DNA of 36,809 bases from Haemophilus quentini (GTDB taxonomy: Bacteria > Pseudomonadota > Gammaproteobacteria > Enterobacterales > Pasteurellaceae): the NCBI GenBank assembly GCA_001752465.1, contig MDJB01000016.1, positions 1-36,809 of the forward strand. Direction: 5' to 3'. Position 1 is the stretch's first letter. Each line of letters starts with the position of its first letter. The notes below the pieces were generated by a model, which saw only the letters and a list, made by a program, of their open reading frames with translations, searched no databases and had not been told where the DNA came from. Shown piece after piece: positions 1-8,254 of the stretch. The position numbers and the translations under genes were made by a program.

Positions 1-380
1 TAGCCCGCTAAGGTTGTGGCTGGGGATTGTTTAGCGCTAGCAGCTTCTTTTGCTTCCTCCGCTTTATCATAAGCAGTTTTAACGGCTGCTGAACTCGCAA
101 ACGTTATATTACTTTCATCATCAACAGCAGAGTTTGGGGTTGGCTTGTTTTTGAGTGAGTTATAATCAACAGGTAATTTATACTCTGTAGCCATGGGCAC
201 CCATTGAGTGCCATTATATTCTTCAAAAATTTTTGCCGATGGATTCCAGCGTTTTGCTTTTAGTGGGATATTAGTGTGCTCCCCATCCAAAAATGATAAA
301 GCCGCACTAATGGCGGCTCTAATTTCGGTTGGGAATTGCGTATACTCGCTATCGACAGTTGGTTTGTTTAAATCTGCCAT
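1..380 (-). CDS. Phage tail fibre protein, N-terminal part (runs off left edge)
   Basis: The frame is open from an ATG at 378-380 to the window edge (about 126 residues), with an AGGAG ribosome site just upstream. The protein starts MADLNKPTVDSEY, carries a short aromatic/glycine segment (EYNGTQWVPM) and then an alanine- and lysine-rich stretch (KTAYDKAEEAKEAASAKQ) of the kind found in shafts of phage side-tail fibres. It follows the tip protein J with a 10-base gap, which is where lambda-like phages place their fibre genes. The role is inferred from position and composition: a fibre attached at the tail tip that contacts the host surface. The receptor-binding C-terminus is outside the window. 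Confidence 0.75.
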   Translation of the reverse strand, partial: MADLNKPTVDSEYTQFPTEIRAAISAALSFLDGEHTNIPLKAKRWNPSAKIFEEYNGTQWVPMATEYKLPVDYNSLKNKPTPNSAVDDESNITFASSAAVKTAYDKAEEAKEAASAKQSPATTLAG

Positions 381-390
381 TTTTGCTCCT

Positions 391-3300
391 TTACACTCCT
401 TTTACAACCCAGCCAACTTTACCGCTTACACGATTCCCATTTTTATCAAATAAAAATACGTAAAAGCCTTTAGGTTTTGGCTCATCCTTAAAGTCAGATG
501 TTGCAAAAAGTGGTTGTTTAGATTGTGGTGTTAAAACTGGGACCGATGCATCGATAAACTCCGTTGCAAAGTTTACCCATGTGCCTTTTATATCTGACGC
601 ATTTGCCTGCACGGTTCCTCCGTCAGTTTTTTGTTTTTGATCGAGTTTTAGATTAAGTGACTCTATTACGACAGGTTTCTGTGCATTGCTCACTGTAATT
701 CTAAACTTAACGTACCTAAAGTTGGTTTCATAAACGGATTGTTGGTCGTGTTCGCGCCAATTATCTTTAGCGTTTTCTTTTACTGCTATATGATAGTTAA
801 TATCATAACTGCCAGAGCTTATCACCTTAGGGGTAAGAGTAATTTTGGATGATGCTAATACCGTGCCGTAATCCATTTCCTCCTCATAATATCCGCTCTC
901 GCCTGTTGGCTGGAGGTACAACGGGAAACCTCTATTAATTTGAGATTTTGGAGTAGCGAGATTATTGGATCTAAAATGCTCTGCCCATGTATCTCGTCTG
1001 ACTGGTAGATATAACTTGCCATCTATTTTATCCGACCCATTTTTAATTCCATCATACGAGCTGTTGTAGTCGTATTTAAGGATATAATCTGGCGGTTGCG
1101 CAACATTGGATAGCGTATATTGCGGCTCACTTCTGTTACCTGCACTATCAACACCAATAATCCAGTATTTATATAACCCTCCTACAGTTTCAAACTGTGG
1201 AAACGCTAACCCATCAATATTTGTGATAAACTCTGAATTTTCTATTGTTTCCCCTTTCCGCAACTCATAATAGACAATCGGCAAGGTAGCCTTGGCACTT
1301 TGCCAACGCAACATGACGTAGTTATCGATAACTTGTTGAGATATAGAGACAGGTGTCGGTCGATGGACAATTAGCTGCGCTTGAGCGGATTCACTCCGAT
1401 TTCCGCCTAAGTCAATTGCAGTAACGGTAAATTTTTTATTGCCGTTAAAATCAGCCTTAAATTTAAATGATGTACTTTTAACTAAAGCCAGCACGTCATC
1501 ATCTTTTTTAACCTCGTAGAGCTCAGTCGAAAAAGAGTTGTTTTTTGTCTCACCCCAAGTCATCAAAACTTCATCGCCGACAATTTCTGCAACTAAGTTT
1601 TCTACTTGTCCACCTGAAATATTAAACGTTACTGCAGTGGGCGATTCAGAGCGAACATCGGATGAATCCACCGCGCTTAGCCAATACTTATGCTCACCAG
1701 CGTGAATAAAACCAAGATTAAATTCGTTTGCCTTGATTTTCCCAACTGGTTTAGAACTTTCATAGGTGTCGCCTTTTTTAATCTCGTAATACTCTAAATC
1801 TATATCGGGCGATAAATCCCAAATTAAAAAAGCTCCTTCTTGAGCAATAGCCTTATGTCTTAAATTAGAAACATTATGCGGAGGACGTAATCTCCCTATT
1901 GGCTCATAGTTTTGGATTGGATTATCGGACCATACACCTAATACATTGCTTGTTTTGATGCGGATTTGATATAACACACCATCTTTTACGTTGGGAATAT
2001 CAACTGATGTTAAGGTTGTTGGATCCATCTGTTTCCAGTTACCATTTCCCTCTCGATATTCGATTTGGTATCGAGATGTGAGCGATGTAGCAGGCTCATA
2101 ACTTACAACAATTTTGGTTTGGATACTCCCACCAAGTCCACGATAAATCTCATCGGTAATCACTACATTTTTAATGCCAGTATCTAGCGTATTGTTTGTT
2201 GTGTCATATTCAATGAGTTCATTTCCATTTTCGATATGCTCAAACTTAGAGGGGTTGTAATCAGATGCACTGATTGTGTAGGATCCATTTTCACCTTCAA
2301 CAATTGAGATGACTCGGTAAAGCTCGGGTTTTATGTCTGCACTAGCAATAATCCATGTGCTATTTTCTGTGACCGATGTAAAGCCTGGATTTACCTCAAT
2401 CTCAGTGAGTTTTCCACGTTGTGTAATTGCTCTTTGTTCTAACTCCCCTTTTTCATTCACAATGCTAATCGTTGATTCTTTTATGATTTCAACTTCTGCA
2501 TCGAGGATGATTCGGTTTGTTGTTGAGCCGTCTTTAACTCTCCCACCGCGTCTCTCTCCTGAACGATGTACATCAGATACTTGTATCACCTCGCCAGGTA
2601 CAGGAATAGCACCATCTTGCCCACAAGAAAACGTAATAACTTCGCTTTCGTGCTGCTCAGTATAAAGTAGCCACTTCCCTAGTCGTCTCGCTTGCCCTCT
2701 CGATGTGCAGCCAAATGCCACAACTTCCGTTTGGGATATGTACCCCATCTTAACAATCGCCTCCGAGTCCTCGATGTACTCTACAGATTGTTTAAAGTAC
2801 TTTTTCGGGTCGTTCCACGTCACTAATACAACATTGTGACGAGTTTTAATATTCGAGCCTGAGCGGCTGAATTTACCGCCGATAACATTGGTATTATTAA
2901 ACTGATAAATAGGCTCTTTGGGTGAGTCTTGGACGAGCATTTGAGTACCGCTACTCCAATAACTCATTGCTCTAAATACCGATGTTAAATCCCGTAGCAA
3001 CTTAAAGGCTTCTTGTTTGGTTTGGATATAAACATTACAAGTAAATCGAGGTTCACGGCCACCAAAACCATCAGGGACTAATTCATCACAGTATTTTGCT
3101 ATTTGGTACATCGACCATTTATCTAGCATATCCTCTTTGATGTATTCCCCTGCCCCATATTCCTCGTTAGTGAGTAAATCAAAATAAATCCAAACAGGGT
3201 TATTTGAGTATTTGACAATAAATGTGCCGTCCCAATCACCGCTATATTCTCGAGTTTCTGGATTGTAGTTTGAGGGCACTTTTAGTTTGATGCCACGACA

Positions 3301-4038
3301 ATGATATCCACGAGATGGGATTGAGCTAAATTGCTCAGCGTCTATTTGCACGCCGACATATGCCACACCAGGATAAGTTAATTTTTCCTCAAAAACCGTT
3401 GTGATTTTCGAAAAAATGGTTTTGTTTTGTAAAACCTGGCTATCTGAATCATCAGTTAACCGCGTCACTTTTATATTCCAGGGAGCTTCGCCTGTTAATC
3501 TAAAGCTATGTTCGCGATTATATGATGATGTGGTTTTACCCTCGATAACGATATTACCTGCATCTATCCACTGACTACCGTTAGCTTGATATTCGACTTT
3601 TAGCTCAACCTTTGTACCGTTAATATCTCCATTGTTTTTATTTTGATGGCTTAATCCAGGTACAGTAATGGTTACTCTAACAATATCTGCTTCTGGTGCA
3701 ATAATAGAGCGGGTGATAGGTTTGTCTTTTTTTACTTCGGTATTAACATCTGTTGTCACTTCATTGGTTTGGCAAATTTCTGACGGTGCTTGTCTCACAC
3801 TTCCAGGTCGCCACTCAATAGCAACATTATTAAAATTGAATTTGCCTTTTTCATCTTGCAACTGTACATCACCAAAGTAGACTGAGTTTAGTCCATTTAC
3901 CGGTCCTTCAATTTCTCCACAAGAAATAACATCAATAAATTTTGCATAGGAACAAGATTTGAGCGAATCTGGCGCTTCAACTGGTGATCTGCCACCTCCA
4001 CCACCTTTCCCACCGCCTTTTCTTCCGATTATCTGCAT
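391..4038 (-). CDS. J: Tail tip / host specificity protein J
   Basis: This 1215-residue protein has the length of the lambda gpJ family (lambda J is about 1130 residues). It forms the tail tip and mediates receptor contact and DNA ejection. After a glycine-rich N-terminus (GRKGGGKGGGGG) comes the conserved J opening (KFIDVISCGEIEGPV), then the baseplate-hub-like core with a conserved Cys/Arg-rich region (SCGQDGAIPVPGEVIQVSD). From about residue 650 to 1010 there are four fibronectin type III-like repeats recognisable by repeated Y-x-I/L-x-Y/K and SAVDSSxxRSE, TAIDLGGNRSE and GVDSAGNRSE endings. The C-terminal 200 residues are the likely variable receptor-binding part. It is last in the L-K-I-J order and starts 3 bases after gpI ends. 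Confidence 0.95.
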   Translation of the reverse strand: MQIIGRKGGGKGGGGGRSPVEAPDSLKSCSYAKFIDVISCGEIEGPVNGLNSVYFGDVQLQDEKGKFNFNNVAIEWRPGSVRQAPSEICQTNEVTTDVNTEVKKDKPITRSIIAPEADIVRVTITVPGLSHQNKNNGDINGTKVELKVEYQANGSQWIDAGNIVIEGKTTSSYNREHSFRLTGEAPWNIKVTRLTDDSDSQVLQNKTIFSKITTVFEEKLTYPGVAYVGVQIDAEQFSSIPSRGYHCRGIKLKVPSNYNPETREYSGDWDGTFIVKYSNNPVWIYFDLLTNEEYGAGEYIKEDMLDKWSMYQIAKYCDELVPDGFGGREPRFTCNVYIQTKQEAFKLLRDLTSVFRAMSYWSSGTQMLVQDSPKEPIYQFNNTNVIGGKFSRSGSNIKTRHNVVLVTWNDPKKYFKQSVEYIEDSEAIVKMGYISQTEVVAFGCTSRGQARRLGKWLLYTEQHESEVITFSCGQDGAIPVPGEVIQVSDVHRSGERRGGRVKDGSTTNRIILDAEVEIIKESTISIVNEKGELEQRAITQRGKLTEIEVNPGFTSVTENSTWIIASADIKPELYRVISIVEGENGSYTISASDYNPSKFEHIENGNELIEYDTTNNTLDTGIKNVVITDEIYRGLGGSIQTKIVVSYEPATSLTSRYQIEYREGNGNWKQMDPTTLTSVDIPNVKDGVLYQIRIKTSNVLGVWSDNPIQNYEPIGRLRPPHNVSNLRHKAIAQEGAFLIWDLSPDIDLEYYEIKKGDTYESSKPVGKIKANEFNLGFIHAGEHKYWLSAVDSSDVRSESPTAVTFNISGGQVENLVAEIVGDEVLMTWGETKNNSFSTELYEVKKDDDVLALVKSTSFKFKADFNGNKKFTVTAIDLGGNRSESAQAQLIVHRPTPVSISQQVIDNYVMLRWQSAKATLPIVYYELRKGETIENSEFITNIDGLAFPQFETVGGLYKYWIIGVDSAGNRSEPQYTLSNVAQPPDYILKYDYNSSYDGIKNGSDKIDGKLYLPVRRDTWAEHFRSNNLATPKSQINRGFPLYLQPTGESGYYEEEMDYGTVLASSKITLTPKVISSGSYDINYHIAVKENAKDNWREHDQQSVYETNFRYVKFRITVSNAQKPVVIESLNLKLDQKQKTDGGTVQANASDIKGTWVNFATEFIDASVPVLTPQSKQPLFATSDFKDEPKPKGFYVFLFDKNGNRVSGKVGWVVKGV

Positions 4039-4041
4039 TTA

Positions 4042-4761
4042 TCACTCCGAAACTCGTTTAAATTTAAGTTTTACTCTAGTCTCATTGTTTGATGTAGAGT
4101 TTGTTCTGATAGGAATTTCTTTATCGGTAAGACCTGCCGATACAACAGCAGATCCAACTATTAATTCCCCATATAATAATGGAATAGGTTGTCCCTGCTC
4201 TGTGGTATTGACCGCACCATTAAATAAATAAGAGGGTTTATTCTCTGGTCGCTCTTGTGGTCCATTTGTCTTTGGTATCGGTACTAATAATTGACTTATT
4301 CCACCAAGCACAAGCGAGGCCCCGATCAAAAGAGGAACGGTCGCAGCCTTGGCTAGAAAACCTGCGCCACCCAAAGTTCCCCACCCTAAAGGGTTCCAAA
4401 ATGCAAGACCAATCATCGCAGCCCCCGCTATGAGCTGAAATAATCCCCCTCGTTTAGATCCCCTAATGACAGGAATAAGGTGAAATTCGGCTTGAGGTCC
4501 ATACCGCATTTGAAATTCATCAGATGATGTTGTCAGCTCTTCTCGCTGCACCAAGAACCGATAAACTATTCCGTGTTTTTCAGATTCTAAGAGAAACTCT
4601 TTAAATCCTCTTTTTAAAACACATAAGGCTCGGATGGCTTCCGCTGGTGTTTTTACTGCCAGCTTATGGACTTTACCAAAGCGTTTGCCTAACTCACCTT
4701 TAAGGCGTATTTTCCTTATGTCGCATGATGTGCGTTGTTCGTTCGCGGTAGAATTGTCCAT
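4042..4761 (-). CDS. I: Tail assembly protein I
   Basis: This is a lambda gpI-family tail assembly protein, needed for tip assembly. The N-terminal part reads as a small ubiquitin-like domain (IRLKGELGKRFGKVHKL, AIRALCVLKRGFKEFL). It is followed by a hydrophobic, glycine-rich segment (GAAMIGLAFWNPLGWG, then LLIGASLVLGGISQLLVP) that is probably membrane-active, and a polar C-terminus. The frame is open to a TTG at 4803, but an AAGG ribosome site lies 6 bases before the ATG at 4759-4761, so that start is chosen (239 residues). It overlaps the end of gene K by 62 bases, so translation is probably coupled. Family assignment rests on the domain pattern and on its place between K and J. Confidence 0.88.
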   Translation of the reverse strand: MDNSTANEQRTSCDIRKIRLKGELGKRFGKVHKLAVKTPAEAIRALCVLKRGFKEFLLESEKHGIVYRFLVQREELTTSSDEFQMRYGPQAEFHLIPVIRGSKRGGLFQLIAGAAMIGLAFWNPLGWGTLGGAGFLAKAATVPLLIGASLVLGGISQLLVPIPKTNGPQERPENKPSYLFNGAVNTTEQGQPIPLLYGELIVGSAVVSAGLTDKEIPIRTNSTSNNETRVKLKFKRVSE

Positions 4762-5407
4762 ATACATCCTTACTTGATAGTCGTCCGTATAAGTGATGGC
4801 CAATTAAACCATCACCAAGATAAACACCAGCATGATTAGGTACATTTGCGTTAATTTGCATCACAATCATGTCGCCTATTTTTAAGTCTTTGACTGGATA
4901 AAATCCCGCGTCCTCAAAGTTATCAACATAGAGATTGCCACCATTATCCCACCAGCCATCTGTGCGATTGTAGTTTGGGAGATTAATACCCAGTTCTTGG
5001 CGATACCAATCACGCACAAATCCGTAGCAGTCGGTCATGCCATGGATAAACTTACGCCCATACAAATCAGGCACCTCTGTAAGTGCAGGCATAAAATGTG
5101 TAGATACCTCATCGCCCTCTAGTCCAATAATGCACCATTCCAATCCACTCATTTTATGTGCGTCTTGATCTGCAATGCTTGGTAAACAGCTCTCGTCTGG
5201 ATGGGAATGAACAACGGTTCTAATTTCCCCCACTCCTTCCGCTCTGGCATAATCTTCTATGCCAATTAAAAATTCATCTTCTGTTTCTGCTGCTAAATTG
5301 GTACAGGCGACATACTGCAATTTGCCATTTTTAAGCACAAAAAAACCGCAACTTTCGTGCGGATAACTTTGTTTGGCGTGTGCTATTGCATCATCAATAT
5401 GTTTCAT
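4700..5407 (-). CDS. K: Tail tip assembly protein K (JAB/MPN + NlpC/P60)
   Basis: Two enzyme-like domains are visible, as in lambda gpK. The N-terminal half is a JAB/MPN metallopeptidase-like domain: a glutamate in SYPHESCGFF and the zinc motif HSHPDESCLPSIADQD (H-x-H...S...D). The C-terminal half is an NlpC/P60 cysteine peptidase-like domain: catalytic Cys in TDCYGFVRDWY and His in NHAGVYLGDG. The second domain is thought to cut peptidoglycan or process tail proteins during tip assembly and entry. The protein is 235 residues, begins one base after gpL ends, and is followed by an overlapping gpI. All key residues of both domains are present, so both are probably active. Confidence 0.93.
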   Translation of the reverse strand: MKHIDDAIAHAKQSYPHESCGFFVLKNGKLQYVACTNLAAETEDEFLIGIEDYARAEGVGEIRTVVHSHPDESCLPSIADQDAHKMSGLEWCIIGLEGDEVSTHFMPALTEVPDLYGRKFIHGMTDCYGFVRDWYRQELGINLPNYNRTDGWWDNGGNLYVDNFEDAGFYPVKDLKIGDMIVMQINANVPNHAGVYLGDGLIGHHLYGRLSSKDVYGQFYRERTTHIMRHKENTP

Positions 5408-5408
5408 T

Positions 5409-6059
5409 TTAAATCCTCATATATGCCGCACTAGGGAAACCACCAAAAGGCAATTCAGAGTGCTCACCAAAATGTGCTTTACAGTCAGCAAGTGTTTTAG
5501 CGCAAGTTGCTTTATCACCTGTATATCCGCAAAACTGCCCCTTATATTTATGAGTGCAATATTGAGCCACAATCTGCCGACGAGGTAATTTTACCCCTTC
5601 TAAATCAGTGGCAGGTAATAGCTCGAAACTAACGGTTAAATGGTCTTCCGATGTTTTTTGCGATATATAAAATATATCATCGGGTAAATGTGCGTTTGGG
5701 TCGGCAGTCAAATTTCCATTTTCAAAATTTACCGCATCAAGATAGATTATTTTCGTTCGTTTGCGAGTAAGTTGAGCGCCCTCAATGCCTTTTAATTTTG
5801 CCAAGACTAATGTAATCGCCCCTCCTAAGTTGGAAAATGTAATCCTTGGTCTAACAGGATTTAACCCATCAACTGCAAATCCCTCAGCTTTGACTGGATA
5901 AGGTGTATATTCCAGCCCTTGCCACACAATAGCTTGACCTAATGGACTTAATCCATCGTGGAAACGATAAACAATATCGCCAAATTTAGTGAGATCGAGT
6001 TCAAATAATTCTATCCAACCATGAGAGGCGTATTGTTGCAGTTGTCCGTAAATACTCAT
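5409..6059 (-). CDS. L: Minor tail protein L
   Basis: Lambda gpL family, the tail-tip hub component that connects the tube to the tip. The frame extends to 6083, but a GGGGT ribosome site lies 5 bases before the ATG at 6057-6059 (product begins MSIYGQLQQYASHG, 216 residues). The C-terminal third has clustered cysteines (YCTHKYKGQFCGY, ATCAKTLADCKAHFG) corresponding to the domain that in lambda gpL binds an iron-sulphur cluster. It ends with the usual GGFPSAAYMRI. It is the first gene of the L-K-I-J block and is separated from the tape measure by an accessory region, unlike in lambda. Confidence 0.92.
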   Translation of the reverse strand: MSIYGQLQQYASHGWIELFELDLTKFGDIVYRFHDGLSPLGQAIVWQGLEYTPYPVKAEGFAVDGLNPVRPRITFSNLGGAITLVLAKLKGIEGAQLTRKRTKIIYLDAVNFENGNLTADPNAHLPDDIFYISQKTSEDHLTVSFELLPATDLEGVKLPRRQIVAQYCTHKYKGQFCGYTGDKATCAKTLADCKAHFGEHSELPFGGFPSAAYMRI

Positions 6060-6071
6060 TTTTACCCCGAT

Positions 6072-6105
6072 AAAAAACCGCACAGTCTGTTCAGAAAGTG
6101 CGGTT
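6072..6105 (-). terminator. Intrinsic terminator built from an uptake-signal dyad
   Basis: Arms AACCGCAC (6076-6083) and GTGCGGTT (6098-6105) form an 8-bp stem, followed on the minus strand by six T. One arm contains the full uptake signal AAGTGCGGT (6096-6104). It overlaps the stop codon of the second P22_AR_N antirepressor and would end its transcript before gene L. Confidence 0.8.
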
Positions 6106-6622
6106 ATAAGTTCACGAAAAGATCTAACTGTTTAATTTGTAAAAGCTCACGCTCAAGGGCTTGCTTTTCTGATTTGCATTGCTGCAATAATTTTCCCCGT
6201 TCACCAGCTCGTTGCGTATATTCGGCTTTCTTTTGTTGCCACAATGCCAACTTGTTTTTGACTTCATCACGGCGAGCAATACCCTCTGTCCAGTAATCCC
6301 ATAAAGCTAAGAAACATTCTTCTTGGTAATTTTCCAAGCGTTCTTTTAAATCGGCACGCACTTTGTTTGGGTTAATGCTAAACAACCAGCCGTTTAATTT
6401 TTTAATTGGCATACAAAGCATTTCGTATTTTTTGCCGTCTTTACCAGTTGTGGTCATATGGTAACAACTGAATTTTTGACTGTGGTCAGTTAGTTTTTTG
6501 TATTGTGGTTTCCACGCCAAACCAATTCCCTCCACAATCTCACGCATTGCCACATAAGCCACGCCGTTGTTATCCACTAAAGTAACTTCTTTACCTAAAA
6601 ATTCTGCAGTTAATGTTTGCAT
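6104..6622 (-). CDS. Short P22_AR_N-type antirepressor (second copy)
   Basis: A 172-residue protein made almost entirely of the phage antirepressor N-terminal domain (P22_AR_N): VTLVDNNGVAYVAMREI, GIGLAWKPQYKKL, YEMLCMPIKKLNGWLFSINPNKV, ENYQEECFLALWDYWTEG. It is paralogous to the gene at 7037-7927. After the domain only a lysine/glutamine-rich coiled-coil tail of about 55 residues remains, so it lacks the long C-terminal effector half of its neighbour. Start choice: GGAGAA lies 5 bases before the ATG at 6620-6622. Such proteins bind and inactivate phage repressors. It lies in an accessory block between tape measure and L, behind its own promoter, terminator and structured leader. It could instead be a decoy of the larger antirepressor. 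Confidence 0.85.
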   Translation of the reverse strand: MQTLTAEFLGKEVTLVDNNGVAYVAMREIVEGIGLAWKPQYKKLTDHSQKFSCYHMTTTGKDGKKYEMLCMPIKKLNGWLFSINPNKVRADLKERLENYQEECFLALWDYWTEGIARRDEVKNKLALWQQKKAEYTQRAGERGKLLQQCKSEKQALERELLQIKQLDLFVNL

Positions 6623-6633
6623 ATCTTCTCCTG

Positions 6634-6719
6634 CTTTCTCCACAAAAAGGGGCCTGTAAGAAGCAGTGAGTGGAGAAAGGAAGCACCGCTTGTCACGTGT
6701 ACATCGCTATCTTACAGGC
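6634..6719 (-). promoter_or_regulatory. Structured leader upstream of the short antirepressor, C4-like in logic
   Basis: Two perfect 10-bp complementarities are visible. Stem A pairs 6652-6661 with 6710-6719 (GCCTGTAAGA/TCTTACAGGC) and encloses a 48-base loop. Stem B pairs 6634-6643, about 11 bases before the start codon and adjoining the ribosome site, with 6670-6679 inside loop A (GTGGAGAAAG/CTTTCTCCAC). The two stems interlock as a pseudoknot or as an in-trans loop-to-leader pairing. This is the logic of C4 antisense RNA, but the sequence is not recognisably C4. Function is inference. Confidence 0.45.
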
Positions 6720-6722
6720 AAT

Positions 6723-6748
6723 AAAAAACCCGCCAATTCAAGCGGGTT
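6723..6748 (-). terminator. Intrinsic terminator
   Basis: AACCCGC (6727-6733) and GCGGGTT (6742-6748) form a 7-bp stem with an 8-base loop, followed by TTTTTTAT on the minus strand. It lies about 50 bases downstream of the promoter at 6805-6833, so it would yield a RNA of about 75 nt or act as an attenuator before the short antirepressor. Confidence 0.8.
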
Positions 6749-6804
6749 GTAAAATTTCAATAAAAAAGCCGAACTGCATTGCTACAATCCAGCTATTGTT
6801 AGAA

Positions 6805-6833
6805 ATAGTAATGCAAATTTAGGGTTAAGTCAA
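6805..6833 (-). promoter_or_regulatory. Sigma-70 promoter
   Basis: On the minus strand TTGACT (6828-6833) is followed by exactly 17 bases and TACTAT (6805-6810). The predicted start is near 6798. It sits between a small membrane ORF and the short antirepressor, upstream of the terminator at 6723-6748. Confidence 0.6.
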
Positions 6834-6840
6834 TTTATAA

Positions 6841-6951
6841 TCACTTTTGATAAGACTGTTCAACTTGGCAAATATACCCATCGCAATCTTGATTTAAGTC
6901 TAAATGATAGGTGGCCCATAACAACGCCACCACAAGTAAAATTCTGAACAT
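6841..6951 (-). CDS. Small membrane/secreted peptide (36 aa)
   Basis: ATG at 6949-6951 is preceded by AAGGA at 6-base spacing, and the ORF encodes 36 residues: an N-terminal hydrophobic segment (MFRILLVVALLWATY) followed by a polar tail with two cysteines (DCDGYIC). This looks like a single-span membrane peptide or a short secreted peptide with a possible disulphide. It lies downstream of the long antirepressor, 85 bases beyond its stop, on the same strand. No family is recognised. A good ribosome site and a clean hydrophobic start support expression, but function is unknown. Confidence 0.55.
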   Translation of the reverse strand: MFRILLVVALLWATYHLDLNQDCDGYICQVEQSYQK

Positions 6952-7036
6952 AGTTTGTCCTTTTTTGTAAATTTTGGGTGTAGCAATCCGCCGCACGGAT
7001 TTCTTTTGGAAAAGTGCGGTCGGATTTTTCGTTGTT

Positions 7037-7927
7037 TTATAGGATGTCTAGCTGAAATCCTGTTGCTTTAGGGTTATAGGCTCGAAGATATTTTAAGACA
7101 CGCCAGTTATTGCCTTTCTCGTACTCAAATTGCTCTGTAATGCGTGTCAATACGTTATGGACCTGACGGAGAGTGCTGCGATATTCGTAAGCAATGTCAT
7201 GAACTGGTGCGGCATAGTGCGAGCCAATTTGTTTTAATGCTGGGTGAAGCACTTGGCAAAGTTCCATGCCACGCAATAAAGCGAACCACGCCCACACAAG
7301 CTGTTGTAGGTCATGCTCTGTAAATTCACGGATGAATAGCTCATCTTTTTTCTGTTCAGTGATAAGCTCACCCTCAAGCACAATTCTATGCACATATTCC
7401 ACCGCTTGCGGTAACTGCTCTAATGTTAAATCTTCGATTGATTCCACATTAAAGCGTTGGTGGATTAAATGGTAAGCGTCAGAATAAATTAATCCCTTTT
7501 TGCTCACGAGCATATTCACAGCATTGCGTAAGCCTGTGCGATCATCTACCGTGGTTTTACGCTCTGCTTTACCATTAAACCAATAATCATGTAACGCTTG
7601 ATAACACTCTTTTTTGTATTTGATTAATGTGTCACGGATTTCTGGTTTACAACGATTAATATCAATACCAAATAACCAACCGTTTAAATATTCGATTGGT
7701 AAGCAGATCATTTGATAATTCTTACTATCGCTTCCAGTCATATTCATGATGAATATAACTGAATTTAGCACATCGTCACGTCTAATTCGATTGTATTGCG
7801 ATTCCCATTGAATGCCGATATTTTCACAAATTGGCTTCATAGCAACATAGTGATTGCCATTTTGTTCAACTGTAATTAATGATTGATTGTTGAATGAAAT
7901 TGTTTGGGTTGAGATTTGATTAGCCAT
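7037..7927 (-). CDS. Phage antirepressor, P22_AR_N family (long copy)
   Basis: A 296-residue protein with the P22_AR_N domain at residues ~10-120 (QNGNHYVAMKPICENIGIQW, NYQMICLPIEYLNGWLFGIDINRCKP, ECYQALHDYWFNG). A C-terminal alpha-helical half follows. The frame is open to 8191, but AAGGAG lies 6 bases before the ATG at 7925-7927, and the upstream part is a C4 RNA rather than protein. The product should relieve repression by binding a phage repressor, as P22 and P1 Ant proteins do. A C4-type antisense RNA lies directly upstream (7973-8049), with a segment complementary to this gene's ribosome site, matching the P1/P7 c4-ant arrangement. An uptake signal lies just after the stop (7012-7020). 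Confidence 0.9.
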   Translation of the reverse strand: MANQISTQTISFNNQSLITVEQNGNHYVAMKPICENIGIQWESQYNRIRRDDVLNSVIFIMNMTGSDSKNYQMICLPIEYLNGWLFGIDINRCKPEIRDTLIKYKKECYQALHDYWFNGKAERKTTVDDRTGLRNAVNMLVSKKGLIYSDAYHLIHQRFNVESIEDLTLEQLPQAVEYVHRIVLEGELITEQKKDELFIREFTEHDLQQLVWAWFALLRGMELCQVLHPALKQIGSHYAAPVHDIAYEYRSTLRQVHNVLTRITEQFEYEKGNNWRVLKYLRAYNPKATGFQLDIL

Positions 7928-7972
7928 TTCTGACTCCTTTTGGATATTTACGATGTTTACCCATAATAGGGC

Positions 7973-8049
7973 GCCGAGTGGTTCGTAAACCGCCAAAAGT
8001 CGACCGGGATTATTCCCCTTTCGGGTGTTGTATTCTCCGCCCACTCGGC
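7973..8049 (-). ncRNA. C4 antisense RNA controlling the antirepressor
   Basis: The minus-strand RNA is closed by a perfect 9-bp stem (GCCGAGTGG, 8041-8049, with CCACTCGGC, 7973-7981). It contains the C4 core features CACCCGAAAGGGG, AATCCCGG and CTTTTGGCGGTTTACG. The last segment (plus 7984-7999) is complementary to the leader of the antirepressor at CGTAAA (7947-7952) and CCAAAAG (7937-7943), the latter adjoining or including the ribosome site. This is the known C4 mechanism of P1/P7: the RNA is processed from the ant transcript and blocks ant translation. When conceptually translated, the region gives a spurious protein extension (VGGEYNTRKGNNPGRL) often mis-annotated. Identification is from remembered C4 consensus plus the pairing seen here. 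The gene-free stretch 7928-8254 holds this RNA, a weak hairpin with T8 at 8123-8151, and the lipoprotein terminator. Confidence 0.88.
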
Positions 8050-8122
8050 ATAGATAAGATGTGGTTATGCGCAATGAATGTTTAATGGCAATAAACAAAC
8101 AAGGTTGATAAATTTCACGCAT

Positions 8123-8160
8123 AAAAAAAACCGCTATGCTGTCGGGTGCGGACTTCCGCT
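8123..8160 (-). other. Hairpin with T-run upstream of C4
   Basis: On the minus strand short GC-rich inverted elements (GCGG-AAGT-CCGC, and CCGC...GCGG) are followed by eight T. It may be a weak terminator or attenuator, or part of the C4/ant leader. The stems are only 4 bp, so this is tentative. Confidence 0.3.
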
Positions 8161-8197
8161 TTTGGTAAAGGTTACGAGCCTTGAAAAACATACTAAT

Positions 8198-8227
8198 AAA
8201 AAAGCCCCTTTGTAGTCAAGGGGCTTT
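8198..8227 (-). terminator. Intrinsic terminator of the lipoprotein gene
   Basis: Perfect 9-bp stem AAGCCCCTT/AAGGGGCTT (8202-8210 and 8218-8226) with a 7-base loop, followed on the minus strand by six T. It lies 28 bases after the lipoprotein stop codon. Confidence 0.88.
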
Positions 8228-8254
8228 ATAGTTAAAGAGAAATAAATTTTGCTA

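Noticed and set aside
7928-8191. N-terminal extension of the long antirepressor reading frame
   Set aside because: The region is the C4 RNA and its leader; the ribosome site supports the ATG at 7927.
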